A stretch of DNA of 64,000 bases from Triplophysa rosa (Eukaryota; Chordata; Actinopteri; Cypriniformes; Nemacheilidae). Below the pieces are notes generated by a model. The model was not told the origin of the DNA. It saw nothing but the letters and a program-made list of their open reading frames with translations, and searched no databases. The position numbers were made by a program, and so were the translations under genes. This document shows, one piece after another, positions 1 to 12,669 of this stretch. The stretch covers positions 10,523,450 to 10,587,449 of the forward strand of contig NC_079895.1 in the NCBI RefSeq assembly GCF_024868665.1. The letters run 5' to 3'. Position 1 is the first letter of the stretch; the number at the start of each line of letters is the position of its first letter.

Positions 1-340
1 TTGGGGCCTGTGGATGGTGTCCTGTGGCACCTCTGGCTGCGGGTCTGTTGATCCTGTTATATTCTGCATCAACACTCGTGGTCTGGTGCATAAAGGGCAT
101 CTGGTTAGCAGCTTATACTCTACGGCAGGCATGAAAAGCAGCCATCATAGCCCATCCGCTCACATCTGCTCAGTGGTGCGTCAAGGACGAGGACTGAGTC
201 TGGCTGAGCTCAGAGAGAAGTTCAATTTGGCCCGCAGGGCACCAGGAGCAGTGGACTGCAGTGACCGAGCCGGGCTGCACTGGACCCGCCACTGCAAAGG
301 TGACTGTTCGGGCTCAGGTCACCTTGGTTCTGCCCTTTAA
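1..340. other. GC-rich unassigned segment, possible exon end
   Basis: This stretch is much richer in GC than the AT-rich DNA after it. One + frame stays open from base 14 to a TAA at 338-340. Another frame reads a hydrophobic run resembling a membrane segment before a TGA near base 133. A GT dinucleotide near base 300 could be a splice donor. I do not recognise either protein. It may be the end of a gene lying upstream of the window or a fragment of a mobile element. Confidence 0.25.
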
Positions 341-3350
<3,010 letters not shown>

Positions 3351-3900
3351 TAGACCAAACTTAACCAAAGGATTAATGGACATTCTTTGGATTCCAATAT
3401 TTCCCAAGTGCCACATTATCAAAACAACCAGCTGTTTTTTTCTAGATAACATATTTTACAGTTCAAGTAAAATTAACAAACATTTAATTTGAACAATTCC
3501 CCTTAAATGTCATTTAATAACAATTTAATGCAAGACAGTCATTCTTGTTTGTTGTTTTAATTATGTTTATTAATACGTTTTCTATTTATTGTTATATTCA
3601 GATGTTATGATCTTGGGCCGTATAAATAATTGTTTTATTCTTAGAAAATATTTTGTTACTGCTACCAATCATGAAACATTCAACTTTATACTATATAGTT
3701 CTTGGTTAATGCAAACCCAAAGCATAACTGAAATGGAGCAGACTCAGTATATACATGGGATGTATCATTAAATGTAGAAAAACATACAAAAAGATGTTAT
3801 GCTGTGTGTAAATTCTCACCTTCTTAACAGATAAAATGATCGTTTACTGGATTATGTCTCAATTTAACCAAGAAGCCCAAATAAACAACAATCAATGACC
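3351..3900 (+). other. gja8 3' UTR and candidate poly(A) signal
   Basis: AT-rich non-coding sequence follows the gja8 stop. AATAAA at 3880-3885 is a plausible cleavage signal. There are no convincing open frames. Confidence 0.4.
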
Positions 3901-4063
3901 TTCTCTTGGTCTTCAATTTTTTTAAATTACAATAGATTAGGATTGATCATTTTGACCTAAACATTAACAAACCTATATCTGACCACAAATTGATTATTAA
4001 ATAAATCATGACCTCTAGTGGTCAACAGAACAATTAAACAAGTGAATAGGTGTACTGTAAAGT

Positions 4064-4074
4064 GAAAGTGAAAC
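4064..4074. promoter_or_regulatory. ISRE-like / IRF-binding motif
   Basis: GAAAGTGAAAC matches the interferon-stimulated response element core GAAANNGAAAC. It lies about 950 bp beyond the orphan B30.2-family exons at 5014-5372 and within reach of the interferon-type gene at 6845-9403. No gene start is seen beside it, so its function is uncertain. Confidence 0.3.
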
Positions 4075-4194
4075 GTATCACAAATATGTACACAAGTGTG
4101 GGCATAGATTAAGCCAGTGTTATATAACTATATATAAATAAGCAAACAATACCTGTATAAAACAGATTGATCTCAAGAGATCGGATTATAAATG

Positions 4195-4420
4195 CAACAA
4201 CCCTGCTGATAAAAACAAAAGTAACCCCAAAAAACATCACAGAAATGAATGGTTTCCATTAAAATACCATTGTGAACCATTAGCTTTTTACATTAAAACC
4301 ATTACAAAATTGTAGTGTTTTGGGCATTATTCCAAAAGGCTTAATCTGCCAGATCACAAGAACGGTGCGCGTTTCATTGATTTTGAAATGACCCCCCACC
4401 CCCCCGGTTAAGAACCACTG
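4195..4420. repeat. MITE fragment of the 'ACCATTAGCTTTT' family
   Basis: The segment CCATTAAAATACCATTGTG, then ACCATTAGC and ATTAAAACCATTACAAAATTG...GTGTTTTGGGCATTATTCC, recurs at 44180-44320 and, inverted, at 46080-46200. It is a degraded copy of the element that forms the outer shell of the srpx intron cluster. Confidence 0.6.
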
Positions 4421-5013
4421 GATTAAGTAATACCTGTATGATCATGATAAAGTAAAATCTCTTGGCTGACATAATTCAGTGAACATGTAAGGGTTAGTTT
4501 TTATGGTGTAACTGGGCTTTGCTGTAGAAGTTCTAGAAAAAACAACAACAAACATTTGACATTTATTGAGACTAACTAGTCACACAACATACGCCCTAAA
4601 ATAACAAGTGTCATGCAGATTTTTTTCCACTGCAGTTAATCACACCCTTTAAAACTATGAGCATATTCAAGAAAGTGTTTTCAGGTGTCAACTGAATGAA
4701 GATCAAATTATTTCATAGGCTTTTATTGATTTATTTACAATTGAATGATAGAATGATACAGAATGTACAAATCAAGAAAACATCAATCAGCAACAATGCC
4801 CCCCAGGTAAAAACATGCACCAAAAACACTTTATTTTGTGTACAGTGCTCTATTTTCTTTAATACTTCTAGGTGTTTAAAAATAGCACAGTTGAGTACGC
4901 CTATATCTTAAATTTATATTAAAAGTACTATAGACTATTTTTGTATATTAAGTATAAATTACTGTGAAAATAAAGCAGAATAGATTTAAGTGTATTTTAG
5001 TGCACTATTTTAC
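4421..5013. other. AT-rich intergenic DNA
   Basis: No genes, splice-bounded exons or recognised repeats were identified. I looked on the minus strand for a PRY-SPRY exon that would complete the orphan exons beside it and found none. Confidence 0.4.
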
Positions 5014-5372
5014 CTGGGCTTCCGAGAATGTTGCTGTCCTTTTCGGGAACTTGTTTTTCTTGTTCCTTATCAACATCTACGGTACAGGTATAATCGGGAA
5101 TTCTCTCTGTGGTGGCTTTTCTCTGTTATAGACATCTGTTCAAGTTTCTGTTTTGAAATTGAAAGCTAAAAGTGAAACAAAATAGAGGTATGAACAAGCA
5201 ACAAAATGACACGCTACAGAAATATAAACCCAGCATATCATACCTTTTCCGTAAGTAGTGTTCTCATGATAAAGTCTATAATAGGAAACACATTAATCAG
5301 CTGCCCTTTCTTCCACTGACTGTAGAGATTCAGCAACTCAACTCTAGAACATCCATCTTGACAAACTGAGGA
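5014..5372 (-). CDS. Two orphan exons paralogous to exons 7-8 of the B30.2 gene
   Basis: Two minus-strand exons have good splice sites. Exon A (5372-5244, 129 bp, phase 0/0) follows TTTGTTTAG and ends before GTATGA. It encodes a peptide starting SSVCQDGCSRVELLNLYS and continuing QWKKG...P..DF, which aligns with exon 7 of the neighbouring gene (NSVCPTKEF...KKG...P..DW). Exon B (5122-5014, 109 bp) starts in phase 0 and ends in phase 1, as exon 8 of that gene does. No further exons or start codon were found. It may be a relic of a tandem duplicate, or a set of alternative 3' exons of the gene at 6845-9403, because exon 6 of that gene also ends in phase 0. I do not know what the domain does. Confidence 0.55.
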
Positions 5373-5555
5373 CTAAACAAAAAATCAATTAAATTAACTA
5401 ACTTTTAATCTATTTCACAGGGTACAATTTGAGGAAAGCCTGAAATAAAAACAAACACACCGACTACAAACTACATAAACTAGCAACTATATGAAACCAC
5501 ATTCAAATGCAAGAGATTCAAATTAATACTTTATATATAAATTAAGCACAGTTCA

Positions 5556-5800
5556 TAGGGATGCACCGATATGTCAATATTGGCCGATAATGATAACTGA
5601 TCATTCTTGAACATTGGAAGCCGATTATCGATATATTGGCCGAGATATACCTAAATATTAATATAACATTTTCTGAGACCGAAAAGAAATCCCCCCCCTG
5701 AAAATCATGTACCAAGCCTACACTAATTAACGATTTAACTTTTAAACTTTCCTGGTATAATGTTTACTTAATAAACAAATTAAAGATGCTCTTTCAGAGC
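5556..5800. repeat. Partial MITE with GGGATGCACCGATA terminus
   Basis: GGGATGCACCGATATGTC followed by repeated 'attggccgat' and 'gccgattatcgatatattggccga' blocks matches a common fish DNA-transposon terminus. Only one end is recognisable, so the right boundary is a guess. Confidence 0.45.
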
Positions 5801-6097
5801 AATCCAGAAAGGTGTTCTCAATTGCCACAAGTCTAACAGGTCTCAAGACAGAAAGCATTCAGACAGCAGTCGGCTTTAAACAATATGCTTTAGTTCCAAT
5901 AATTTACACATTCATAAATATCTATACTTCATCAACAATGTTTTGCTAAAAGCAGTAAGGAATGATCATGACAGACAGACAGTAGGCTACTGTACTGGAT
6001 TTTAACTGTGAGCAACGTGCAGCTGAAGTGGTTCAACCAGAGGAAATGATTAATAATTTTTCGGCTATAGGCTAATATATCAGACTAAATTTTATTA

Positions 6098-6298
6098 CCA
6101 GTCACAGTAATATTGTGCAGTTTTGTGACCCGTTTTTCCCGCAATGGTATGAACCGCGCGTCCCATCAGCTACTTAGCGTCACGTCTGCCTCAACTTAGC
6201 GTCACGCCTGCCACAAGATCTCTCGCTGTTAAGCTGCCTGACATTCCGACAGATGCGGAAAAACGGGTCGCAAAACTGCACAATATTACTGTGACTGG
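6098..6298. mobile_element. Foldback MITE, 45-bp near-perfect inverted arms
   Basis: The left arm (6098-6143) and right arm (6254-6298) are near-perfect reverse complements: CCAGTCACAGTAATATTGTG against CACAATATTACTGTGACTGG, continuing through the GACCCGTTTTTCC block. The loop carries a short direct repeat containing ACTTAGCGTCACG (about 6172-6212). There is no coding capacity. It looks like a non-autonomous DNA transposon. Confidence 0.7.
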
Positions 6299-6844
6299 TC
6301 GCGAGGCAGGCACGTAAAACGGTGGCAGGTAGCGAGGCAGAAGTGACAGCTCCACCCGTCACGGAAAGATTTTACTCCGTCTCTATTTTTATGCAAAATC
6401 TTCAGGAATTCCTTTCTTTTAAAATTTCTCATTTGTTTGCTGTAAACCATTTCATGTGTTTCACTTCCGGTTTCCCTCAACAAATAGGCATTGTTTTTGA
6501 TTTAGTTAATGGAGACAGCAGACCTATTCAGTATGAGGTGAGATGCAGCTGGAGCTCTCTTCTTTGGACTATCTATCATGGCAGTAAATAATCAAAAACT
6601 AAACCCACAACACAGTTTTTATATGAAAGTTTTAATGAATTAACAGAAGAAGAATACAACTTTTTTTGTCAATGTATATTGCTATCAACAGCTTTACAGG
6701 GAAAACAATTTAGTACAAACTACTATGTCAATGGTTATTTACAGCGCTAGAAATCTGGGTACTGAGTCAAGAGAGTGAATGAGTTCACACACAAAGAGAA
6801 GATGCAGAGTTCCAATTTAAAATGGCATGTGTTCGGATGTATGC
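6299..6844. other. 3' flank of the B30.2 gene
   Basis: No gene is supported here. An open + frame at 6322-6591 has no similarity I recognise and no splice context. The minus-strand 3' UTR of the adjacent gene must lie here, but I see no canonical AATAAA on that strand. Confidence 0.35.
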
Positions 6845-9403
6845 CTATAAAATCACCAACTCTCTGTCTGTCTCAATGGTGCCAAACATTGGGTAAATGT
6901 TTTCAGTCCCACTAAAATCTGTGATGAATGTGTAAATATGTCTTCGTTTTTCTGCATCGTAGAAGGAGACCTGACCCTCATCTATGTCCAGATAAGCACC
7001 TAATTTAGAGGGTGTTGGCAGGTAGAGTTTAGTGGCTGGTTCAGTCAGAGCTATTACAGTCCCCAGTTGCAGGCGCAGATTCCAGTATCCCATTTTTGTG
7101 GTCATATTGACATATCCATTCCGGAGGGCTGACTCTTTCACAACTCCCACCCGCCACTCATGTTTTTTCCTTACATCCACCTCCCAGTAATGACGACCTG
7201 TGTTATAACCCTCTTTAGCTTGAACACAATTCCAGCCATCATATTTAGAACGCTTCCTTTCAAACCCATTCCAGTTATTTTTTTCATTGCTGTATTTACT
7301 TGCTATCACAGATTTTCTGTTTTCATAGACCTGCAGATCTGGGTTGGCTGTGTTTGGATCCAGAACTACAGAAGCTATAACAAAATGTCAAGAACTCTGG
7401 ATTTTAGAAACAGAACAACTTGACGCTGTATTGTACATACAGTATATATGATTTGATGTTGAAAGTCTTATATCCATAAATTAAAATAATTATATCAAGT
7501 TGAGATATACCTGTTGACTTTGTGATCCAATCCCAAACTGCAAAGAATCAAAAAATAACATTGATTAAACCTAACAGTGATGGCAAATTGACATAATCTA
7601 TCACAAATTAAAATATATATATATTTTAAGTAAAAGCTTAAAAGTACCTGAGTTGGGAATGGGTAGTCCAACTGCAGCTGGAAAAAAAAACTTTTTAACA
7701 CAACTGTTGAAAGCAAATGATATTGAATAAAATATTATAACATCTAAAAAACGATACACTGTTGTTACATGGAAATCTCACCTGTATTTTTGGATATCTG
7801 TTTTTTCTTCATCCACAGTCTTGGGGAGGAATCCTTCCATTCAAAGGAGAAACTTTTATACTTAAAGTATTTTTACAATGTCCCCTCCCCCACACACACC
7901 CTTTGGTAAGTACAATTTCTTTTTAAATTAAAATATATATATTGTATGAATGAAAAAAGAATATGACTTCAAATCTCATGGGAAAATAATTTCTGTCATA
8001 GCGGTGGATAAAAAAGGTTGCTAACCCATGAGCTGTCTCTGTCATATAGTTATACATATACGTACTTTTGAATACTTTCATCAATATGAGCCTTTACAGC
8101 CTTTTACCTCAGAGCTTTGTGACTGTAGTACAGTCCACATCATCCAGTCCATTACAGGAAGTATACTGGACTCTCCCTTCTTGCACTGTTTGTTGAGATC
8201 CTTCAGTGTTTCTTTAAATTCTTTTGTTGGACATACTGAGTTCTAGATAAAACAAACAGAAAAATGTTGATTTAATATTTTAAATCAAACTTAACTTTGT
8301 GACTTATGACAGGAACTTGCTTATATGAAATATGATCACAATGCATACAAATACCTCTTTTACTTCTTTTAGTTTCCATACCCAGTCAGATAAGACTTTT
8401 TTAGCTTTGGTCCATTTCATTTCACTCTCCAACCTGCTCTTCTCAGAAGTTGAATGTTTCTACATCAAATTAAAAACAGAACTAAACAAAGTAGATCCAA
8501 ACAAAGCTAAAAACAACACATGCGGAAATGCAGAACCACACCTCTAACAGTTTAACTTCCTTTTGATTTTTCTGTTTAGTCTCTAGCTCATCAGCCCAAT
8601 GCAGAATATAATATTGCTGTTCTTCCTCAGTTCCTTTATTTTTCATCTTTCCAGACATCTGGTAGAACTTCTTAAACTGTTGAAGTTGCAAGATTGCAAT
8701 AAAGATTTGAAACATTACTTAATAACTTATTTCAAACTTTAGAATAAGTAATACATTATAAAATGTTTACCTGTAGCACTCTGTTTAGTTCAACAGCCAG
8801 TTCTCTTATGATGTCCTTTGTTTCATCAAGAGACAGACTGTCTTTCTCATTGCTACTTGCACATTTGTTAAATTGCTGCAACAAGAGTTTTACTTTCTTG
8901 ATCAGTAAGTAGTGACTCAGATATTGTTAATAATGCTTCACATGTATTGTATGCACAATATTTCATGTGTATGTTTACCTGGGGACAGACTTCATCAAAT
9001 TTTGCGAATAGTTTAATAACCCCCTGTGTTGACAGACCAGCAAACCACAAAAAAAAAACTGTGAATGCAAAGCAGTAAAACCTCATACCGAATGCTTTAA
9101 GTTTGGAGAAAAGGAAACTACAGTCTACAGTTTGTTTGTTACCTTATAGATCTGATCTCTCAGACACGGTTTGATAAGAGGGCATGAACTGCAAACATTT
9201 TGAATTGTTTTTTTGTGTGTTTCCCTCACACTTCTTTCACTTAAAGTAATACCTGAGTTTTGAGCTCCTGCAACAATGATAGAATAAAACATTTACACAT
9301 AACAAGAGTGAATGCTGCTATGTATTTGTTAAGCATTTCAAATTTAAAAGATTAAGACTAAGATTAAAAAAGAAAAATATGTACTACCGGCTGCACATGC
9401 CAT
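6845..9403 (-). CDS. B30.2 (PRY-SPRY) protein without RING, probably interferon-inducible
   Basis: Eleven exons join with consistent GT-AG sites and phases into 1299 nt (432 aa): 9403-9388, 9267-9143, 9023-8979, 8875-8771, 8676-8542, 8459-8355, 8242-8108, 7833-7782, 7671-7648, 7537-7511, 7374-6845. The start MACAAGAQNSG was chosen because a TATAAAAA box lies about 100 bp upstream. The N-terminal part has cysteine pairs but no RING. The middle is helical and probably coiled coil, built from phase-0 exons of 45, 105, 135, 105 and 135 bp. The last exon begins VVLDPNTANPDLQVYENRKS, a classic PRY start, and continues through GRHYWEVDV and WRVGVV of SPRY. B30.2 domains in fish immune proteins bind partners or pathogen components; the ligand here is unknown. 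Exon 8's acceptor is the weakest. It could be called TRIM-like, but the N-terminus does not fit a TRIM. Confidence 0.75.
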
Positions 9404-9501
9404 ATTTCTTGATTATTTCTATAATCCAAAGAGGGCACTTGCGATCTTTGACCATCACTGTAGTCGAAAGAACTGATGTTGTTGTTATTCGAGGAGGCAT
9501 A

Positions 9502-9510
9502 CTTTTTATA
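9502..9510 (-). promoter_or_regulatory. TATA box of the B30.2 gene
   Basis: The minus strand reads TATAAAAAG about 100 bp upstream of the chosen ATG at 9403. An upstream ATG near 9500 lies within about 5 bp of this box, so it would precede the expected transcription start. This supports the downstream start. Confidence 0.55.
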
Positions 9511-9729
9511 CTACACACACGCCCTACAGGGCGGAGCTTATGTGAATAAAATGATGAAAGTCAAATATCACCATCAAACGGGACCAAAGTAAAACAATTA
9601 TATCTAGCTGTCAAATATATATAAGCAACAAGCGTTGTAATAAATTGAGCATTTCTTTTACATTTTTACATAAATGATTAATAATACACTTCACTACATG
9701 ACACACACATACAGAAAGCAGTCAAAAGA

Positions 9730-9739
9730 GAAAGTGAAA
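9730..9739. promoter_or_regulatory. ISRE core upstream of the B30.2 gene
   Basis: GAAAGTGAAA matches the GAAANNGAAA core bound by IRF/ISGF3. It lies about 220 bp upstream of the TATA box, a usual place for interferon-stimulated genes, and fits a B30.2 immune gene. Confidence 0.45.
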
Positions 9740-9894
9740 ATAGCACAAAACAACAAGTCAGAAACGGATGTTGGCAGGTTATAAAAGGCCACAGACAGAC
9801 ACAGCAGGCCTATAACAGATCTCAAAAATAAAATAAACAAAAATCAGTATAAAATGACAATAAACGTTTATTTTACACAATACACGTGGTATAT

Positions 9895-10433
9895 TGTCAT
9901 GGCTCTGCTTCATTTAGTCATGTTTTTCTTGGTCCTGTAGCAGAGCCATGACAAAGCCTGGTTATGTGTGGAGAGAAACATATTGTTGTCCTTTTGACAA
10001 TAATATACGTTCTCTCCAGTGTCTCGTCATTGGCCCCGCCCCTCTCGTTTCCTTGTTATCTTTCCCTGAGTGTTTGATTACCCACACCCCTGCCCTGTGT
10101 CATTATCCCTCGTTTGTGTTCCCTTTAAATGCCCTCATGTTTGATTGTCCTGTGCTCGGTGATTGTATCCAGTTCGTCCCTCATCCTCTGTCTTTGCTTC
10201 CCAGTGAGTCTCTTGTCTTGTTTGCTTGTTAGTTTGATTATTACTTAGTTCTCGTTTTTGCCCCCTTGAGGGAAGTTTTTGTTTACCCATTTATATATAT
10301 ATTCTTAGTTCAGTTTTCTCCATCGTGGGTGTTTTGCTTTGTTCCCTTTGTCTTGTAAATGCTTTGTCTTTTTGTTAACCCCTTACACACCGCCTGCCTG
10401 CACTTGGGTTCTTCCACCACGCAAATCGTGACA
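9895..10433 (+). mobile_element. 5' LTR of a non-autonomous LTR retrotransposon
   Basis: Begins TGTCATGG and ends CGTGACA, and is repeated with few differences at 11765-12299. A hairpin sits at its edge: TGTCATGGCTCTGCT is mirrored by AGCAGAGCCATGACA about 45 bp later. A TATA-like run (TTTATATATATATTC) lies near 10292. The poly(A) signal present in the 3' LTR is altered in this copy (GTAAATGCTTTG). TATAT precedes the element and also follows its right end. Confidence 0.85.
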
Positions 10434-10471
10434 GAATCACCGAGCCAACGCTGAACCCAGCAGGCGGCACA

Positions 10472-10939
10472 ATGGACGTCCTCCGATCTCGCCAGGCTCA
10501 CCTCCTTTGTAGCATCCGTCATGGTGAGGCTGACATGGTGGAGTACACCGAGAGGTTCCTGGAGGCTGCAGAGGATATGGCTTTTGGTGAGGTGGAGCTA
10601 ACGGTGATTTACAACGGTGACCTAAATGATCCGATCTCGCGGGCGGAGATGAGGATGCTGAGGCCGCTGCGCTTCGAGAATGTGGTCAGATATGCCATTA
10701 ACCGGTCGGAGCTAGGGGTCTCAGTTCACTCCAAGTCTCCGTCCCCGTTGGTCATGATCCCGGAGGATCGTGCCATCCAGATCGGAGTCGTGGGCATCAC
10801 CTCACCGTCCGCCTCACTCCCTGCAGCCTCTCCCCCACCAGTCAGCCTTCGAGGCAGGCGAAGAAGGAGGGAGTCCTGGAGTTCCTCATCGGAGGCATCC
10901 AACCCGGAGCCAGCTGCGCCCTTCACCTCATTCCTTTAG
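10472..10939 (+). CDS. gag-like ORF of the LTR element
   Basis: A 155-aa frame starts just inside the 5' LTR. The part around EYTERFLEAAEDMAFGEVE and YNGDLNDPI resembles the helical capsid region of Gypsy-type gag proteins in pattern (a 'Y..RF' helix, then an 'F..GL.D.I'-type helix). The C-terminus is Ser/Pro/Arg-rich. No zinc knuckle, protease, reverse transcriptase or integrase follows, so the element needs proteins in trans. The gag assignment is inference from pattern only. Confidence 0.45.
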   Translation: MDVLRSRQAHLLCSIRHGEADMVEYTERFLEAAEDMAFGEVELTVIYNGDLNDPISRAEMRMLRPLRFENVVRYAINRSELGVSVHSKSPSPLVMIPEDRAIQIGVVGITSPSASLPAASPPPVSLRGRRRRRESWSSSSEASNPEPAAPFTSFL

Positions 10940-10988
10940 CCGACCACCAGTCGGGTGGTTCGGCTGAAGAAGAAAAGGCAACGGAGAG

Positions 10989-11440
10989 GGGCATCCAGTC
11001 CGGTGGTGCAGCCGGCATCCAGTCCGGTGGTGCAGCCGGCGTCCAGTCCGGTGATCCAGCCGGCGTCCAGTCCAGTGATCCAGCCGGCGTCCAGTCCGGG
11101 GATCCAGCCGGCGTCCAGTCCGGCGATCCAGCCGGCGTCCAGTCCGGCGATCCAGCCCGGCGATCCAGCCGGCATCCAGTCCGGTGATCCAGCCGGCGTC
11201 CAGTCCGGTGATCCAGCCGGCGTCCAGTCCGGTGATCCAGCCGGCGTCCAGTCCGGTGATCCAGCCGGCGTCAAGCCCTGTCCAGCCGGCCTTCCAGCCG
11301 GCGTCAAGCCCTGTCCAGCCGGCCTTCCAGCCGGCGTCAAGCCCTGTCCAGCCGGCCTTCCAGCCGGCGTCAAGCCCTGTCCAGCCGGCCTTCCAGCCGG
11401 CGTCAAGCCCTGTCCAGCCGGCCTTCCAGCCGGTCTCCAG
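10989..11440. repeat. Two adjoining minisatellites inside the LTR element
   Basis: About 12 copies of a 24-bp unit (core GTCCAGTCCGGTGATCCAGC) run to about 11270, followed by five copies of a 33-bp unit (core GTCAAGCCCTGTCCAGCC plus GGCCTTCCAGCC). Both are multiples of three, so several frames on both strands are open through the array. Those long open frames are by-products of the repeat, not evidence of separate proteins. One 24-bp unit near 11150 carries a 13-bp insertion. Confidence 0.85.
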
Positions 11441-11764
11441 TCCGGCAGCCAAGCCGGTCCCTGGGAAACTCCCAGGGTCAAAGACTGTCCCCTCCAGGAC
11501 TTCCCCCACAGAATCCCCCAGGACTCCGCGCCCTCAAGCGCAGCCGGGGATTAAGACTGTGCCTCCCCTGAACTCTTGTTTGGCCCCACCCCCCCCTCCC
11601 TTGTTTGTTATTTTTATTGTCGCACCCCAATCCTATTGTTGTCTTGTCTGCCACTGATTTTGTTCTCCATGTTTTGTCTGTTCTTGTCTTTGTCTCAGTC
11701 GGTCTTGTCTCGTCCGTCTACCCCTTGGTGAGCACCTGGTGGTGCTCGTTAAAGGGGGGGCTTC

Positions 11765-12300
11765 TGTCATGGCTCTGCTTCATTTAGTCATGTATTTCTT
11801 GGTCCTGTAGCAGAGCCATGACAAAACCTTTGGTTATGTGTGGAGAGAAACATATTGTTGTCCTTTTGACAACAATATACGTTCTCTCCAGTGTCTAGTC
11901 ATTGGCCCCGCCCCTCTCGTTTCCTTGTTATCTTTCCCTGAGTGTTTTATTACCCACACCTGCCCTATGTCGTTATCCCTCGTTTGTGTTCCCTTTAAAT
12001 GCCCTCATGTTTCATTGTCCTGTGCTCGGAGATTGTATCCAGTTCGTCCCTCATCCTCTGTCTTTGCTTCCCAGTGAGTCTCTTGTCTTGTTTGCTTGTT
12101 AGTTTGATTATTGCTTAGTTCTCATTTTTGCCCCCTTGAGGGAAATTTTTGTTTACCCATTTATATATATATTCTTAGTTCAGTTTTCCCCATCATGGGT
12201 GTTTTGCTTTGTTCCCTTTGTCTTGTAAATAAAGTTTTTGTTAACCCCTTACACACCGCCTGCCTGCACTTGGGTTCTTCCACCATGCAAATCGTGACAG
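11765..12300 (+). mobile_element. 3' LTR with polypurine tract
   Basis: A second LTR copy begins TGTCATGG directly after AAAGGGGGGGCTTC (about 11752-11764), a good polypurine tract for plus-strand priming. AATAAA is intact at 12228-12233. The copy ends GTGACAG, followed by TATAT, which matches the five bases before the 5' LTR apart from a one-base uncertainty at the edge. Internal length between LTRs is about 1.33 kb, too short for pol. Confidence 0.85.
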
Positions 12301-12669
12301 TATATATAAAAGCACATATGCAAATGTGATATATACAGCAATTGGGTGTAAAAAAAACCCATCCAACAGCAACGTAAAATACTGACAGCATGATAAGACA
12401 AAACTGTGATAAAAATCGAGGTTATAGCATGAAAAAAAAGTTTTTGTTTATTTCATATACTGTATAGAGTAATTATACAAAATATTTCAATATTTTGTGT
12501 TTTTTTATATTAACTTATCACATTTAGATGTTTTTATCCAAAGCGACTTAATAAGAGAGTGCTTGTCTTATGGAGCAATAATATTAGATGTCCTATACAA
12601 AGTTTTTCAGTTTTGTTTGCTTTTCAGTTCTATGTAATTTGAGTTTATTGCATATTTATTACATATCTG

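Noticed and set aside
10928..11657. Overlapping 157-199-codon open frames on both strands
   Set aside because: They are a by-product of 24- and 33-bp repeats whose lengths are multiples of three. No start context or other domain supports them.
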